A stretch of 64,000 bases of DNA from positions 806,001-870,000 of the forward strand of contig NZ_JBISCD010000040.1 of the NCBI RefSeq assembly GCF_044386045.1, read 5' to 3'. The position numbers and the translations under genes are program-made. Position 1 is the stretch's first letter. Each line of letters begins with the position of its first letter. Source of the stretch: Thalassobellus sediminis (GTDB lineage Bacteria; Bacteroidota; Bacteroidia; Flavobacteriales; Flavobacteriaceae). Shown here piece after piece: positions 44,222-53,549 of this stretch. The notes under the pieces were generated by a model that had not been told where the DNA came from, did no database searches, and saw nothing but the letters and a program-made list of their open reading frames with translations.

Positions 44222-44483
44222 AAACAGTTTTTTATTTTGTAAAACATTGATTTTGATGTATTTATATGGTATTTTATCTGTTATTTTTACATCATATTTC
44301 TGTTAATTAAATAATCATATTTTTGGGTTAATAGAACATATTTTTAAGAAGCTGATGATTCTGTAATAAGAATAATTAGTTTTAATAAATTATTAAATAG
44401 TATAATGAGGAAGAATTTAATTCTGAAGAAAAAATATAAATTAAAAGCCTTGTTTTAATTATAATAGAAAGAGAGAATATATT

Positions 44484-44515
44484 GCAAAAAAAAGTGGGCC
44501 ACCACAGCCCACTTT
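44484..44515 (-). terminator. terminator of paralogue 2
   Basis: On the minus strand AAGTGGGC, loop TGTGGTG, GCCCACTT then a T run. The copy at 45477-45510 has AAGTGAGC/GCTCACTT: a paired G-C to A-T change that keeps the stem. Confidence 0.9.
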
Positions 44516-44542
44516 ACCAACTAAACTAAATAAGACATTAAA

Positions 44543-45127
44543 CTAATTATTAATGAATTTTGTAAACTCTTTACCATTAGAGTTGAATACTATTTTAAAG
44601 TTTCCTTTTTTTAATCTGTAAGCAAGATCTATTGCTTGAAGACCTTCTACTTTTTGAGTGTATACTAATTCTGAGCTACCATTTAATTCAGAATAAATAC
44701 TAACATTTAAAGGCTCTAAATTTGGAGCTAATTTTGAAATAAGAACTAAATCGCCTTTTTGTCTTAAATAAGGTTTGAAAATTGAAGTTTCTTCTTCTTT
44801 ATTAAATACAACACTATTAGAACTAACAGTAAAAGGGATGGTATTAATTTCCATGTCTTTATCAACTTCAAAGAAATAATCTCCGCTTGGAAGTGCAGTT
44901 AAATCGAAGCCTTTTTTATATGTTCCACTAAATTTTATTAATTCTTTATAAAGTACAATACCATTATAATCTTTAATAGTTAATAAATCTCCTTGTGATA
45001 CATTGTTAATGGTTAATGCTGTTTCCTTATAAGTGTTTTTAATGCTATTAGGAATTTCGTTTGCGATACTTAGCATTGTAGTAAATACTGTTACTAATAG
45101 AATGCTTTTTTTAATTACATTTTTCAT
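44543..45127 (-). CDS. secreted hypothetical protein, paralogue 2 of the tandem array
   Basis: 194 residues. Signal peptide MKNVIKKSILLVTVFTTMLS, then the same core as paralogue 1 (GDLLTIKDYNGIVLYKELI, GTYKKGFDLTALPSGDYFFEVDKDMEI) and end KEFTKFINN. No family recognised beyond the Ig-like/sorting-domain-like strand pattern. Promoter -7 TAACTTTG at 45156-45163 and an almost identical leader show it is co-regulated with paralogue 1. Confidence 0.88.
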   Translation of the reverse strand: MKNVIKKSILLVTVFTTMLSIANEIPNSIKNTYKETALTINNVSQGDLLTIKDYNGIVLYKELIKFSGTYKKGFDLTALPSGDYFFEVDKDMEINTIPFTVSSNSVVFNKEEETSIFKPYLRQKGDLVLISKLAPNLEPLNVSIYSELNGSSELVYTQKVEGLQAIDLAYRLKKGNFKIVFNSNGKEFTKFINN

Positions 45128-45155
45128 GATTTGGATTTTTTAACGTTCAACACTA

Positions 45156-45163
45156 CAAAGTTA
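45156..45163 (-). promoter_or_regulatory. paralogue 2 promoter (-7 element)
   Basis: TAACTTTG on the minus strand, exact TAnnTTTG; the AAAACAT upstream block begins 20 bases further up, at 45183, same spacing as in paralogue 1. Confidence 0.75.
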
Positions 45164-45476
45164 TATGAGAACGCGACCTTAGAAAACATCCATTTTGGCT
45201 AATTTGTATGCTAAATTATCTGTTAAATTTACGTTAACACTAAGTAAAGGTAATATAGCATATATTGTGGTAAATTTTTAATATAAATGGTTGTAATTGA
45301 TGTTCTTTCTATTTTAAAAAGTATGCTTGTTTAATCTAAATTTATTGGAAAATAGGTGAATTATACTAAACCGTTACTTATTTAGATATGATAGCTGATT
45401 AAGTCTAGGTATTTTTTAAGAATATTTTATAATGTCACGATCGATTTATTTAGAATTTAGTTTATTTAAAATTAGG

Positions 45477-45775
45477 GCAAAAAAAAGTGAGCCACCACAG
45501 CTCACTTTACCAACTAAACTAAATAAGACATTAAACTAAATTATTAATGAATATTGTAAACTCTTTATTATCAGAGTAATTATATGTTTTTCTAATTATT
45601 TAAGTTTTAATATATCGTATAATTTTAATATATATATATCTAAATGTTTTACGATATCAGATATTACTTTTAATCTGCAAGACAAAATTACAGCAGAAGT
45701 AGGTTATAAAAAACATCAAATTTGACCAATTTATATGCTATATTACCTGTTAACTAAATGTTAAATGAATGTTAT
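45477..45775 (-). pseudogene. collapsed third unit of the paralogue array
   Basis: 45477-45576 repeats the terminator plus last codons of paralogue 2 (about 85-90 percent identical; minus strand KEFTIFINN). 45683-45690 has a TAATTTTG -7 element and 45710-45755 the shared AAAACAT... upstream block at the same 20-base spacing. The coding body between is missing: only about 100 bases (45580-45680) separate the two. So promoter and tail survive while the gene was deleted. Confidence 0.8.
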
Positions 45776-45831
45776 GATAAAATAACACACAATTCAGGTA
45801 ATAAATGATACGTTTTCCTAGTTATATATTG

Positions 45832-45839
45832 TAATTTTG
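45832..45839 (+). promoter_or_regulatory. AraC-type gene promoter (-7 element)
   Basis: TAATTTTG, exact TAnnTTTG, 19 bases before the ATG at 45858; start near 45846 would leave a leader of about 12 bases. No good -33 element. Confidence 0.5.
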
Positions 45840-45857
45840 TATTATAATAGATTTGTT

Positions 45858-46730
45858 ATGATTAATAAAAAACCAACTTTTAGGAAACTTACCCCAAGTT
45901 TCGGAAGTTCTATATTAGTTAAGCAACATATAGATACCGTAGATAAGGATGGTGCATATTGGCATTTTCATCCAGAATTGGAACTTATTTATATTAACAA
46001 AGGGCAAGGAAAAACACATATAGGAAATCATTTATCTTATTTTAATAATAGTCAACTTATATTAATAGGTTCTAATTTACCTCATAATGGTTTCACAGAT
46101 AGATTAACTGCAAACGGTACAGAGACTACGATACAGTTTAGATCTAATTTTTTAGGAGATGACTTTCTAACTGTTCCAGAAATGGGGCCTATTGTGGCTT
46201 TATTTGAAAGGGCAAAGAAGGGCATTCGTTTTAAAGTTGATACTAAAAAGAAAATTGGGTCTAAAATTGAAAAACTTTCAGAGTGTGATGGACTTAAGCG
46301 TGTGTTAAAATTTTTAGATATATTGAATTATTTGGCAAAAACAGATGACTATTCATTACTTAATGCAGATGGTTTTGCTTTTGAAACTGAAGCTCAAGAT
46401 AGTTCTAAAGTAGATGTTATTTTTAAATATGTTAACAAGAACTTTCAAAAACACATTACTTTAGATGAAATTGCAAGTGAAGTAAGTATGACAGTTCCAG
46501 CATTTTGTCGTTATTTTAAGAAAGCAACAGGAAAGACATTTACACAATTAGTAAATGAGTATCGTGTGGTGCATGCTACAAAGTTGCTTAATGAAAGCCA
46601 AATGAGTATTGCTGATGTTTGTTTTGAATGCGGATTTAATAATTTCTCGCATTTTAATAAACAGTTTAATGAAATAACAGGTAAAAGTGCTTCAAATTAC
46701 CGAAAGGAAATTAAGATGATTATTGGCTAA
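45858..46730 (+). CDS. AraC-family transcriptional regulator
   Basis: 290 residues from ATG 45858; an earlier TTG lies within the promoter. N-terminal cupin-like sensor (YWHFHPELELIYINKGQGKTHIG, quoted in part: HFHPELELIYI) and C-terminal AraC domain (ITLDEIASEVSMTVPAFCRYF and MSIADVCFECGFNNFSHFNKQF). Related to sugar-responsive regulators. It faces the paralogue array and is a candidate for its control. Its last 11 bases overlap the convergent HD gene. Confidence 0.92.
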   Translation: MINKKPTFRKLTPSFGSSILVKQHIDTVDKDGAYWHFHPELELIYINKGQGKTHIGNHLSYFNNSQLILIGSNLPHNGFTDRLTANGTETTIQFRSNFLGDDFLTVPEMGPIVALFERAKKGIRFKVDTKKKIGSKIEKLSECDGLKRVLKFLDILNYLAKTDDYSLLNADGFAFETEAQDSSKVDVIFKYVNKNFQKHITLDEIASEVSMTVPAFCRYFKKATGKTFTQLVNEYRVVHATKLLNESQMSIADVCFECGFNNFSHFNKQFNEITGKSASNYRKEIKMIIG

Positions 46731-47388
46731 TGCCATCCCATTCTTTATAAAATTGATCTAAGAAATTTAGCATATAGTTATGGCGTTCATTTGCTATTTG
46801 TTTTCCAGTTTTGGTATTCATTTTATTTTTTAAAAGCAATAGTTTTTCGTAAAAATGATTAATAGTAGGAGCTGTTGAGTTTTTATACTCCGCTTTACTC
46901 ATATTAAGATTCGGTTTAATATTAGGGTTGAAAAGTTCTCTGTTTTTAAAACCGCCATAATTAAAGCATCTAGCAATACCAATAGCTCCAATAGCATCTA
47001 ATCTATCGGCATCCTGAATAACATTTAATTCAGCCGATGTAAATTTTTCTGTTTTACTTTTAGATAAGCTTGATTTAAAAGAAATATTTTCAATAATATT
47101 TACAACATGCTCAATAACTAAAGAATCTACATTTAGTTTAAATAAAAATTCGCGTGCAATTTTTGGTCCAATGGTTTCATCGCCATCATAAAACTTACTA
47201 TCTGCAATATCGTGCAATAATGCACCAAGAGAAACTACAAACTCATCAACAGATTCCTTTTTAGCGATAAGTAATGAATTATTATACACTCTTAGTGTGT
47301 GAAACCAATCGTGTCCTCCTTCAGCATTAGCAAGTGTTTCTTTTACAAATGCTTTTGTTTTGTTAATGATGTCTTTTGAGTTTGTCAT
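46720..47388 (-). CDS. HD-domain phosphohydrolase
   Basis: 222 residues, HD superfamily: GGHDWFHTLRVYNN (first His), LLHDIADSKF (HD pair) and DADRLDAIGAIGIARCF. Resembles the YfiE/YedJ-type stand-alone HD hydrolases acting on nucleotides. Substrate unknown. Confidence 0.9.
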   Translation of the reverse strand: MTNSKDIINKTKAFVKETLANAEGGHDWFHTLRVYNNSLLIAKKESVDEFVVSLGALLHDIADSKFYDGDETIGPKIAREFLFKLNVDSLVIEHVVNIIENISFKSSLSKSKTEKFTSAELNVIQDADRLDAIGAIGIARCFNYGGFKNRELFNPNIKPNLNMSKAEYKNSTAPTINHFYEKLLLLKNKMNTKTGKQIANERHNYMLNFLDQFYKEWDGISQ

Positions 47389-47400
47389 AGTATAAAAATA

Positions 47401-47432
47401 AAAATTCCTTTCGGTTAGGAAAGGAATTTTTT
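47401..47432 (-). terminator. terminator of the acyl-ACP desaturase gene
   Basis: AAAATTCCTTTC (47401-47412), loop GGTTAG, GAAAGGAATTTT and more T: perfect stem just after the stop at 47458 (minus strand). Confidence 0.88.
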
Positions 47433-47457
47433 AAAGATATAATTTAATATGTTCTAA

Positions 47458-48456
<999 letters not shown>

Positions 48457-48467
48457 CTTAATATTTT

Positions 48468-49205
48468 TTAAGGTTTTATATGTTGTGTAATAGTAGTTTC
48501 AATACTATTAATAAGTTCTTTATTGTCTGCAAAGGTAGCAACTTTTAAAGGCTTATGCACAGTAAAAGTTATATGAGTGCCTAAACCCATAGGGAATTTA
48601 CCGTAACGTACTGTTTTCCAGGAGTTGTTTATGGTTATGGGAACAACTAATGCAGATGGAATTTTTTTGAATAAAATTTCTAAACCTTTTGTTTGAAATG
48701 GTTTAGGCTCTCCATTTTTACTTCGCGTACCTTCTGGAAAAATAACTGCGGTACGTTTGTTTTTTTCAATATACTCACCAAATTTTATAAGCGCAGGTAA
48801 GGATTGTCGTGGATTTTTTCTGTCGATTAAAGCAGCACCTCCATGACGTAAATTATATGATACACTAGGAATGCCTTTTCCTAACTCTATTTTACTAATA
48901 AATTTAGGGTGGTATTTACGCATGTACCAAGTAAGTGGGTAAATGTCGTGTAAACTTTGATGGTTTGCCACGAGTATAAGTGGTTGATTAGTGTCAATTT
49001 GATGTGGATTATCAAAAGTAAAATGCGTACCTAAAATATTAGCACAACGCATTAATGCAAATTGTAGTGCATCAACACTTACTTTATGAGCTTTATAACC
49101 AAATACATTAAAACAGAACCATTGAATAGGATGAAAAATAACAAGTGTTAAAAAAAAACACAGGTAATAAATAATGCTTAAAGGGTAAGACAATAGTTTT
49201 TGCAT
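48468..49205 (-). CDS. plsC: 1-acyl-sn-glycerol-3-phosphate acyltransferase
   Basis: 245 residues from ATG 49205 (MQKLLSYPLS); an upstream in-frame ATG sits in the preceding terminator and is rejected. NHQSLHD (HX4D) and FPEGTRS are the acyltransferase motifs. Membrane-bound; esterifies the second position of glycerol phosphate. Pairs with the desaturase downstream. Confidence 0.93.
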   Translation of the reverse strand: MQKLLSYPLSIIYYLCFFLTLVIFHPIQWFCFNVFGYKAHKVSVDALQFALMRCANILGTHFTFDNPHQIDTNQPLILVANHQSLHDIYPLTWYMRKYHPKFISKIELGKGIPSVSYNLRHGGAALIDRKNPRQSLPALIKFGEYIEKNKRTAVIFPEGTRSKNGEPKPFQTKGLEILFKKIPSALVVPITINNSWKTVRYGKFPMGLGTHITFTVHKPLKVATFADNKELINSIETTITQHIKP

Positions 49206-49220
49206 GTCGCAAAAATAAAA

Positions 49221-49243
49221 AAACCACGATAAAATCATGGTTT
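49221..49243 (-). terminator. terminator of the lipoprotein gene at 49281
   Basis: AAACCACGAT, loop AAA, ATCATGGTTT; one G-U pair in RNA, T/A runs on both sides. Confidence 0.75.
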
Positions 49244-49280
49244 TAATTTTTTAATTCCAGTTTTATTGCAAGATATGAGT

Positions 49281-49679
49281 TCAATATACCGGAGCACAGG
49301 TGTTATTTTCGCAGTCTACACTTGTAGGAGGTGTTACAACTGAGCAATCAGAAGCAATATTCCAATCTTTGTTATAAAGGTTTTCTTTTTGGTTATATTC
49401 TTCAACTAACATTTCAAGTTGTTCAGTATTTATAGAAGTAGAATAAATCAAATAATTCCATGGGCCACCACAAGGTTTGCTACCAAAAGCAATAAATTTA
49501 CATTCAAAAGTATCACCACAAATAGAAGCATTGGCCAAATTTTCAATGTCTGTTTTTAATGTGTTTAATTCTTGTTGCTCACTTTCTTGTGTACGAGGAG
49601 GAATATCGTCTTCGCATTGTGTAGAAAATAATAATAAGCATAGTGGAAATAAAAAAAAAGTGGATATTGATTTTTTCAT
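49281..49679 (-). CDS. small Cys-rich lipoprotein of unknown function
   Basis: 132 residues. Lipoprotein signal MKKSISTFFLFPLCLLLFSTQ-C (Cys22). Conserved-looking block SICGDTFECKFIAFGSKPCGGPW with three cysteines, then a Cys pair near the C-terminus (DCENNTCAPVY). I have seen the FGSKPCGGPW pattern in flavobacterial small proteins but cannot name a family. Isolated gene between plsC and the bacilliredoxin. Confidence 0.8.
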   Translation of the reverse strand: MKKSISTFFLFPLCLLLFSTQCEDDIPPRTQESEQQELNTLKTDIENLANASICGDTFECKFIAFGSKPCGGPWNYLIYSTSINTEQLEMLVEEYNQKENLYNKDWNIASDCSVVTPPTSVDCENNTCAPVY

Positions 49680-49738
49680 CTTATAGCATTTTTTATTAGA
49701 TGTAAAAATTTAAAAATGGTTGCGTTACTAAACAAAAA

Positions 49739-49762
49739 CCCACGATTTATCGTGGGCTTTTT
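49739..49762. terminator. bidirectional terminator between lipoprotein promoter side and bacilliredoxin gene
   Basis: CCCACGAT, TT, ATCGTGGG with A run before and T run after (to 49762). Serves the bacilliredoxin gene on the minus strand. Confidence 0.85.
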
Positions 49763-49782
49763 GTTTATATATATTTAATAGT

Positions 49783-50193
49783 CTAGCAATGCTCGTTATA
49801 AGCATCAACAAGATTTTCTGCAATTAATTCTGCAGGACGCCCTTCAATATGGTGACGCTCTAACATGTGTACCAATTCACCATCTTTAAACAATGCCATA
49901 CTTGGTGAACTAGGAGGAAACGGTACCATATAACCACGAGCTGCATCAACAGCTTCTCTATCAACACCTGCAAAAACAGTTGTAATATGATCTGGTTTTT
50001 TGTTGTTAGCTAAACTCATTCTAGCTCCTGGCCGTGCATTTGCTGCAGCACAACCACAAACCGAGTTTACAACCACAAGTGTAGTGCCTTCTTTTGCTAT
50101 AGCAGCATCAACCGCTTCTGCAGTATGTAATTCTTCAAAACCAACGTTTGTTAAATCTTCGCGCATTGGTTTTACTAATTCTGCTGGATACAT
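49783..50193 (-). CDS. BrxA/BrxB-family bacilliredoxin
   Basis: 136 residues. CGC active-site motif in VNSVCGCAAANARPG, typical of YphP/YqiW bacilliredoxins, which remove bacillithiol or other thiols from proteins. The frame starts MYPAELVKPMREDL. Single gene with its own promoter (-7 at 50231). Confidence 0.93.
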   Translation of the reverse strand: MYPAELVKPMREDLTNVGFEELHTAEAVDAAIAKEGTTLVVVNSVCGCAAANARPGARMSLANNKKPDHITTVFAGVDREAVDAARGYMVPFPPSSPSMALFKDGELVHMLERHHIEGRPAELIAENLVDAYNEHC

Positions 50194-50230
50194 ATTTTTA
50201 AATTTTTATAATTAACAATTTTTTAGATTA

Positions 50231-50238
50231 CAAAGATA
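50231..50238 (-). promoter_or_regulatory. bacilliredoxin gene promoter (-7 element)
   Basis: TATCTTTG on the minus strand, exact TAnnTTTG, 38 bases before the start. No clear -33. Confidence 0.6.
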
Positions 50239-50281
50239 CCAATTGTGTAACAATATGGTATAATTATCAACTAACTAATAT

Positions 50282-50289
50282 TATATTTG
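50282..50289 (+). promoter_or_regulatory. TerB-DnaJ gene promoter (-7 element)
   Basis: TATATTTG, exact TAnnTTTG; start near 50296 and leader of about 18 bases to ATG 50314. It overlaps a TTG-started longer frame, arguing for the later start. Confidence 0.6.
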
Positions 50290-50313
50290 ACGATAAATAA
50301 AATTTATACTTAC

Positions 50314-51066
50314 ATGAGTTTTTCAAAATGGATAGGGGCCTCTTTAGGCTGGTCGTTTGGTGGTCCTATCGGGGCTATTATTGGTTTAGCATTAGGCAGC
50401 GTAGTTGACGCATTAGCCGACGGTAAAGAGCAACCACAAATACGTGGAAGACAAAGAACACAACCACAGCGTAGACCACAAACACAATCGGGCGATTTTG
50501 AAGTGAGTTTACTCATATTAGCATCCATCGTTATAAAGGCAGATGGTAAACAAGATCAAAGTGAATTGGATTTTGTGCGTCAGCAATTTGTAAATATGTA
50601 TGGTAAAGAGCGTGCTAATCGTGCTTTTAAATTGTTTAAAAACATAAGTAATCAGAAAAACATATCTACAAGGCAAGTTTGTTTACAAATTAAACAGATG
50701 ATGGATCATCCGTCTCGTTTACAATTGATGCACTTTTTGTTTGGTATTGCAAAAGCAGACGGCACGGTTACTGAAGATGAAGTTAAACAAATTTATACCA
50801 TAGCAGGTTATTTAGGTATTAGCTCGCGCGATTACGAGAGTATAAAAGCCATGTTTTATAACAGCAGCGATAATGCGTATAAAGTTTTAGAAATTACTAA
50901 AAGTGCTACCGTAGATGAAATTAAAAAAGCCTACCGAAAAATGGCTAAAAAGTACCACCCAGATAAAGTGATTCATTTAGGTAAAGAACACCAAAAAGGT
51001 GCCGAAGAAAAGTTTAGACAAGTACAAGCTGCTTACGAGCAGTTACAGAAGGAACGTCGGTTTTAA
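50314..51066 (+). CDS. TerB/DnaJ-domain protein (DjlA-like)
   Basis: 250 residues from ATG 50314 (MSFSKWIGASLGW). Glycine-rich hydrophobic N-terminus, TerB domain (FEVSLLILASIVIKADGKQDQSE to GYLGI) and C-terminal J domain with the HPD signature in YHPDKVIHLG. DjlA-like co-chaperone of DnaK, probably membrane-associated by the N-terminal segment. Converges with the regulator gene, sharing four bases. Confidence 0.92.
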   Translation: MSFSKWIGASLGWSFGGPIGAIIGLALGSVVDALADGKEQPQIRGRQRTQPQRRPQTQSGDFEVSLLILASIVIKADGKQDQSELDFVRQQFVNMYGKERANRAFKLFKNISNQKNISTRQVCLQIKQMMDHPSRLQLMHFLFGIAKADGTVTEDEVKQIYTIAGYLGISSRDYESIKAMFYNSSDNAYKVLEITKSATVDEIKKAYRKMAKKYHPDKVIHLGKEHQKGAEEKFRQVQAAYEQLQKERRF

Positions 51067-51923
51067 CTAACCTCTAATTTATACCCCACACCATGAATAT
51101 TTACAATATTTATGGTGTTATCATCTTTAAACTTTTTGCGAAGTTTTGAAATAAAAGTATCTAAGCTTCTGTCTACATATACGCCATGGTCTTCCCATAT
51201 TTCTTTTATCAACGTTTCGCGTTTTATAATCTGGTTTTGGTTTGCACTAAACATAGCCATAAGATCGCATTCTTTTGCTGAGAGTTTTATTTCAATGCTA
51301 TCTTTAATCAGTTTATTTTGGTCTTTGTAAAACTTATAATTGCCAATTTTAGAATAAGAAGTATCTGTTTGCTTTGTTTTTTCTTCTCGTTTTTTATAAA
51401 ACAACAAAACACCAACAATTCCTATTAGTATAAATGCGAGTATTAAAAAGATGGTGCTTTTACTTAAAAAAGAGTTGTTTTTAATAAATAATACCTGAAT
51501 GGTATAACAATCGGTTGGTAAATTTCGTCCTAAACACGGTGTTATATTCTGTTCTTTTAGCTCTTTAATTTGAAAGCTATACGACACCTCTTTGCTGTTG
51601 CAGTTAACAACTTCAACAATATATTTTTTTGGTAAATCGGCAGTTTTTAAACTATTACTAATAATGCTTACTAAACTATCCGGAGTAATTAGTAGTTTGT
51701 TTTGAAACGCTATTTCATAACGGTTTTCATTTAATTTAGTAATAGGTAGTATTAGCGAAGTAGAATCGTTATTTGCTAATAATATTTTATTACCGGCATC
51801 TCTTAAAGCAACCTTTACCATTTCAGAAAAATGATCTTGCGGGTTATTGTTAGTAGATACTAATAATAGAAATACTATAGCAGATAAGATTGGTAGAATT
51901 AAGAAAATAGATTTTCGCTTCAT
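51063..51923 (-). CDS. membrane-anchored winged-helix regulator (inverted ToxR-type layout)
   Basis: 286 residues. TM helix 1 at about 4-22, a periplasmic domain of about 135 residues with a CysX-rich end (NCNSKEVSY, PCLGRNLPTDC), TM helix 2 at about 157-176, then a cytoplasmic OmpR/PhoB-type winged helix at about 190-286 (IKLSAKECDLMAMF, IKEIWEDHGVYVDRSLDTFISKLRKK, HGVGYKLEVS). ToxR places the DNA-binding domain N-terminal; here it is C-terminal. It faces yceI across an intergenic region with a four-fold 11-base repeat and probably regulates it and itself. Confidence 0.88.
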   Translation of the reverse strand: MKRKSIFLILPILSAIVFLLLVSTNNNPQDHFSEMVKVALRDAGNKILLANNDSTSLILPITKLNENRYEIAFQNKLLITPDSLVSIISNSLKTADLPKKYIVEVVNCNSKEVSYSFQIKELKEQNITPCLGRNLPTDCYTIQVLFIKNNSFLSKSTIFLILAFILIGIVGVLLFYKKREEKTKQTDTSYSKIGNYKFYKDQNKLIKDSIEIKLSAKECDLMAMFSANQNQIIKRETLIKEIWEDHGVYVDRSLDTFISKLRKKFKDDNTINIVNIHGVGYKLEVS

Positions 51924-51961
51924 AGTAATTTAAAAAGGTAAATAAAGTGAAATTATAAACT

Positions 51962-52001
51962 TTTTACATCCGTTTCACACTTCTTTCACATTCTTTTTAC
52001 A
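51962..52001 (+). promoter_or_regulatory. four-fold 11-base-spaced direct repeat (candidate OmpR/PhoB-type operator)
   Basis: TTTTACA at 51962, TTTCACA at 51973, TTTCACA at 51984, TTTTACA at 51995: four units at exact 11-base steps, the period expected when winged-helix dimers bind head-to-tail along one DNA face. Lies 38 bases before the regulator start and 46 before yceI. Confidence 0.75.
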
Positions 52002-52046
52002 ATGATTGGTTGCTACATTTCTAGTTTTACTTAAAAAAATAAAGAC

Positions 52047-52646
52047 ATGCAAAAAATCATCTTAACATTAGTAACATTTCTATGTTTAACAGTAATAACC
52101 GAAGCCCAAAATAATGTCATAAAAATAGATACGACAAAAAGTGTTGTAAAATGGACAGGGTCAAACCTCTTTAAATATAATAAACATAATGGTACCGTAA
52201 GGTTTTTAAGTGGGGAGATTATTAAATCGAACGGGACTATCATAGGCGGTAGTTTTGTAATAGACATGAATTCCATTATAAATACCGATGGTAAATACAA
52301 TGAGATGTTGGTTTCACATTTAAAGAGTAAAGACTTTTTTGATGTAAATAAGCATGCTATTTCAAAGCTAAAAATTTTGAAATTTAAAAGAACGAGTGCT
52401 ACTGATGTTCTGGTTGAAGCTGAATTAACCATTAAAGGCATTACTAATTATGTTGATTTTAAATCTAAACTTAATATAACAAAAGGAAGATGGGGATTAA
52501 CTTCAAAATTCTTTATCGATAGAACGCTTTGGGATGTTAAATACGAATCTAAAGGATTGTTTGGCGGTTTAAAAGATGATATTATTTCGGATGCTATAGA
52601 ATTTGAAGTAATTCTTGAATGGTCAGATAACGATGATGGTTGTTAG
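52047..52646 (+). CDS. YceI-family protein
   Basis: 199 residues. Signal peptide (MQKIILTLVTFLCLTVITEAQ), then the YceI beta-barrel core: SVVKWTGSNLFKYNKHNGTV, VIDMNSIINTDGK, LKSKDFFDVNKHAISK and AELTIKGITN. YceI proteins bind long isoprenoid or fatty-acid lipids in the periplasm. Divergent from the membrane regulator, which likely controls it. Confidence 0.93.
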   Translation: MQKIILTLVTFLCLTVITEAQNNVIKIDTTKSVVKWTGSNLFKYNKHNGTVRFLSGEIIKSNGTIIGGSFVIDMNSIINTDGKYNEMLVSHLKSKDFFDVNKHAISKLKILKFKRTSATDVLVEAELTIKGITNYVDFKSKLNITKGRWGLTSKFFIDRTLWDVKYESKGLFGGLKDDIISDAIEFEVILEWSDNDDGC

Positions 52647-52717
52647 TTTTTAATTCAAAATTGCGGTTACAATAATTATTTAGATTTTTGTAAATTGCTT
52701 TTTTTTAAATAAAAGCA

Positions 52718-53170
52718 ATGAATAATATCTTCGATCCTAAAGAAACGAATACAGTAATAGAGAGAATTAACAAGTTAACGCCATCTACAAATCCGTTATG
52801 GGGAAAAATGAGTGTAGATCAAATGTTAGCGCATTGTAATGTTACTTACGAAATGGCTTTTGAAGATATTCACCCAAAAGCTAGAGGGTTTAAAAAGGTA
52901 TTGCTAAAATTATTTGTAAAGCCTATAGTTGTTAGCGAGAAGCCATATAAGAGAAATTCTAGAACAGCGCCTCAGTTTTTAATTGCAGATGCTAAAAATT
53001 TTGTTGAAGAAAAAGGAAGATTAACAGACTATTTAAAGAAAGCTGAAAGTTTAGGAGAAAGTCATTTTGATGGCAAAGAATCACATTCCTTTGGCAAGTT
53101 AACTAAGCAAGAATGGAATAACATGTTTTATAAACATTTAGACCATCATTTAAGTCAGTTTGGGGTTTAA
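52718..53170 (+). CDS. DUF1569/DinB-like protein
   Basis: 150 residues. NPLWGKMSVDQMLAHCN and KQEWNNMFYKHLDHHLSQFG carry the histidines of a DinB-like metal site (DUF1569). No function known. Convergent with the small gene at 53242. Confidence 0.85.
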   Translation: MNNIFDPKETNTVIERINKLTPSTNPLWGKMSVDQMLAHCNVTYEMAFEDIHPKARGFKKVLLKLFVKPIVVSEKPYKRNSRTAPQFLIADAKNFVEEKGRLTDYLKKAESLGESHFDGKESHSFGKLTKQEWNNMFYKHLDHHLSQFGV

Positions 53171-53191
53171 TTAGAAATAAAAAGGGATAAA

Positions 53192-53220
53192 AAAACCAAC
53201 TAATTTAATTAGTTGGTTTT
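53192..53220. terminator. bidirectional terminator
   Basis: AAAACCAACTAA (53192-53203), loop TTTAA, TTAGTTGGTTTT (53209-53220). Confidence 0.9.
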
Positions 53221-53241
53221 TTATTTTTAAGTAAAAAAATT

Positions 53242-53496
53242 TTATAGAGACAATTCTTCTTTACTAGTATATACTTTCGTATCGTTGTCTTTATCAAAGA
53301 TCATAACTATTTTATTGTCATCATTTAAATAAACAGATGCTAATTTCCAACCGTCAGTTTCAGATGCTTCTAATAAACATTTGCGTACATCAGGATTGTT
53401 TAGGTTTAATTGCGAATTTTTAATTGTATCAGCTTTTGCATTAAAAGAAAGTAAAAGCGTAGCAGCTACTGCTAATAATTGTAATTTTTTCTTCAT
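53242..53496 (-). CDS. small exported protein
   Basis: 84 residues from ATG 53496 (MKKKLQLLAVAATLLLSFNAKA, signal peptide). Mature part NNPDVRKCLLEASETDGWKLASVYLNDDNKIVMIFDKDND: one Cys, no family recognised. The upstream in-frame ATG at 53532 gives a longer, unlikely N-terminus. Confidence 0.75.
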   Translation of the reverse strand: MKKKLQLLAVAATLLLSFNAKADTIKNSQLNLNNPDVRKCLLEASETDGWKLASVYLNDDNKIVMIFDKDNDTKVYTSKEELSL

Positions 53497-53549
53497 AGAT
53501 TTTATGTTTAGGGGTTTAAAATATAAACCCAAGATTAAAACATATTCTA

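Larger units (their letters stand above)
44183..44542. other. intergenic region between paralogues 1 and 2
   Basis: 360 bases. The first 70 hold the promoter and leader of paralogue 1; 44241-44290 is an upstream element shared with the other two units; 44484-44515 is the terminator of paralogue 2. The remainder, about 44300-44480, is AT-rich and I see nothing coding in it. Confidence 0.7.

Noticed and set aside
49206..49238. Earlier plsC start
   Set aside because: Lies in the terminator of the lipoprotein gene.
52031..52441. 136-residue minus-strand frame opposite yceI
   Set aside because: Antisense shadow; yceI has signal peptide and domain motifs.
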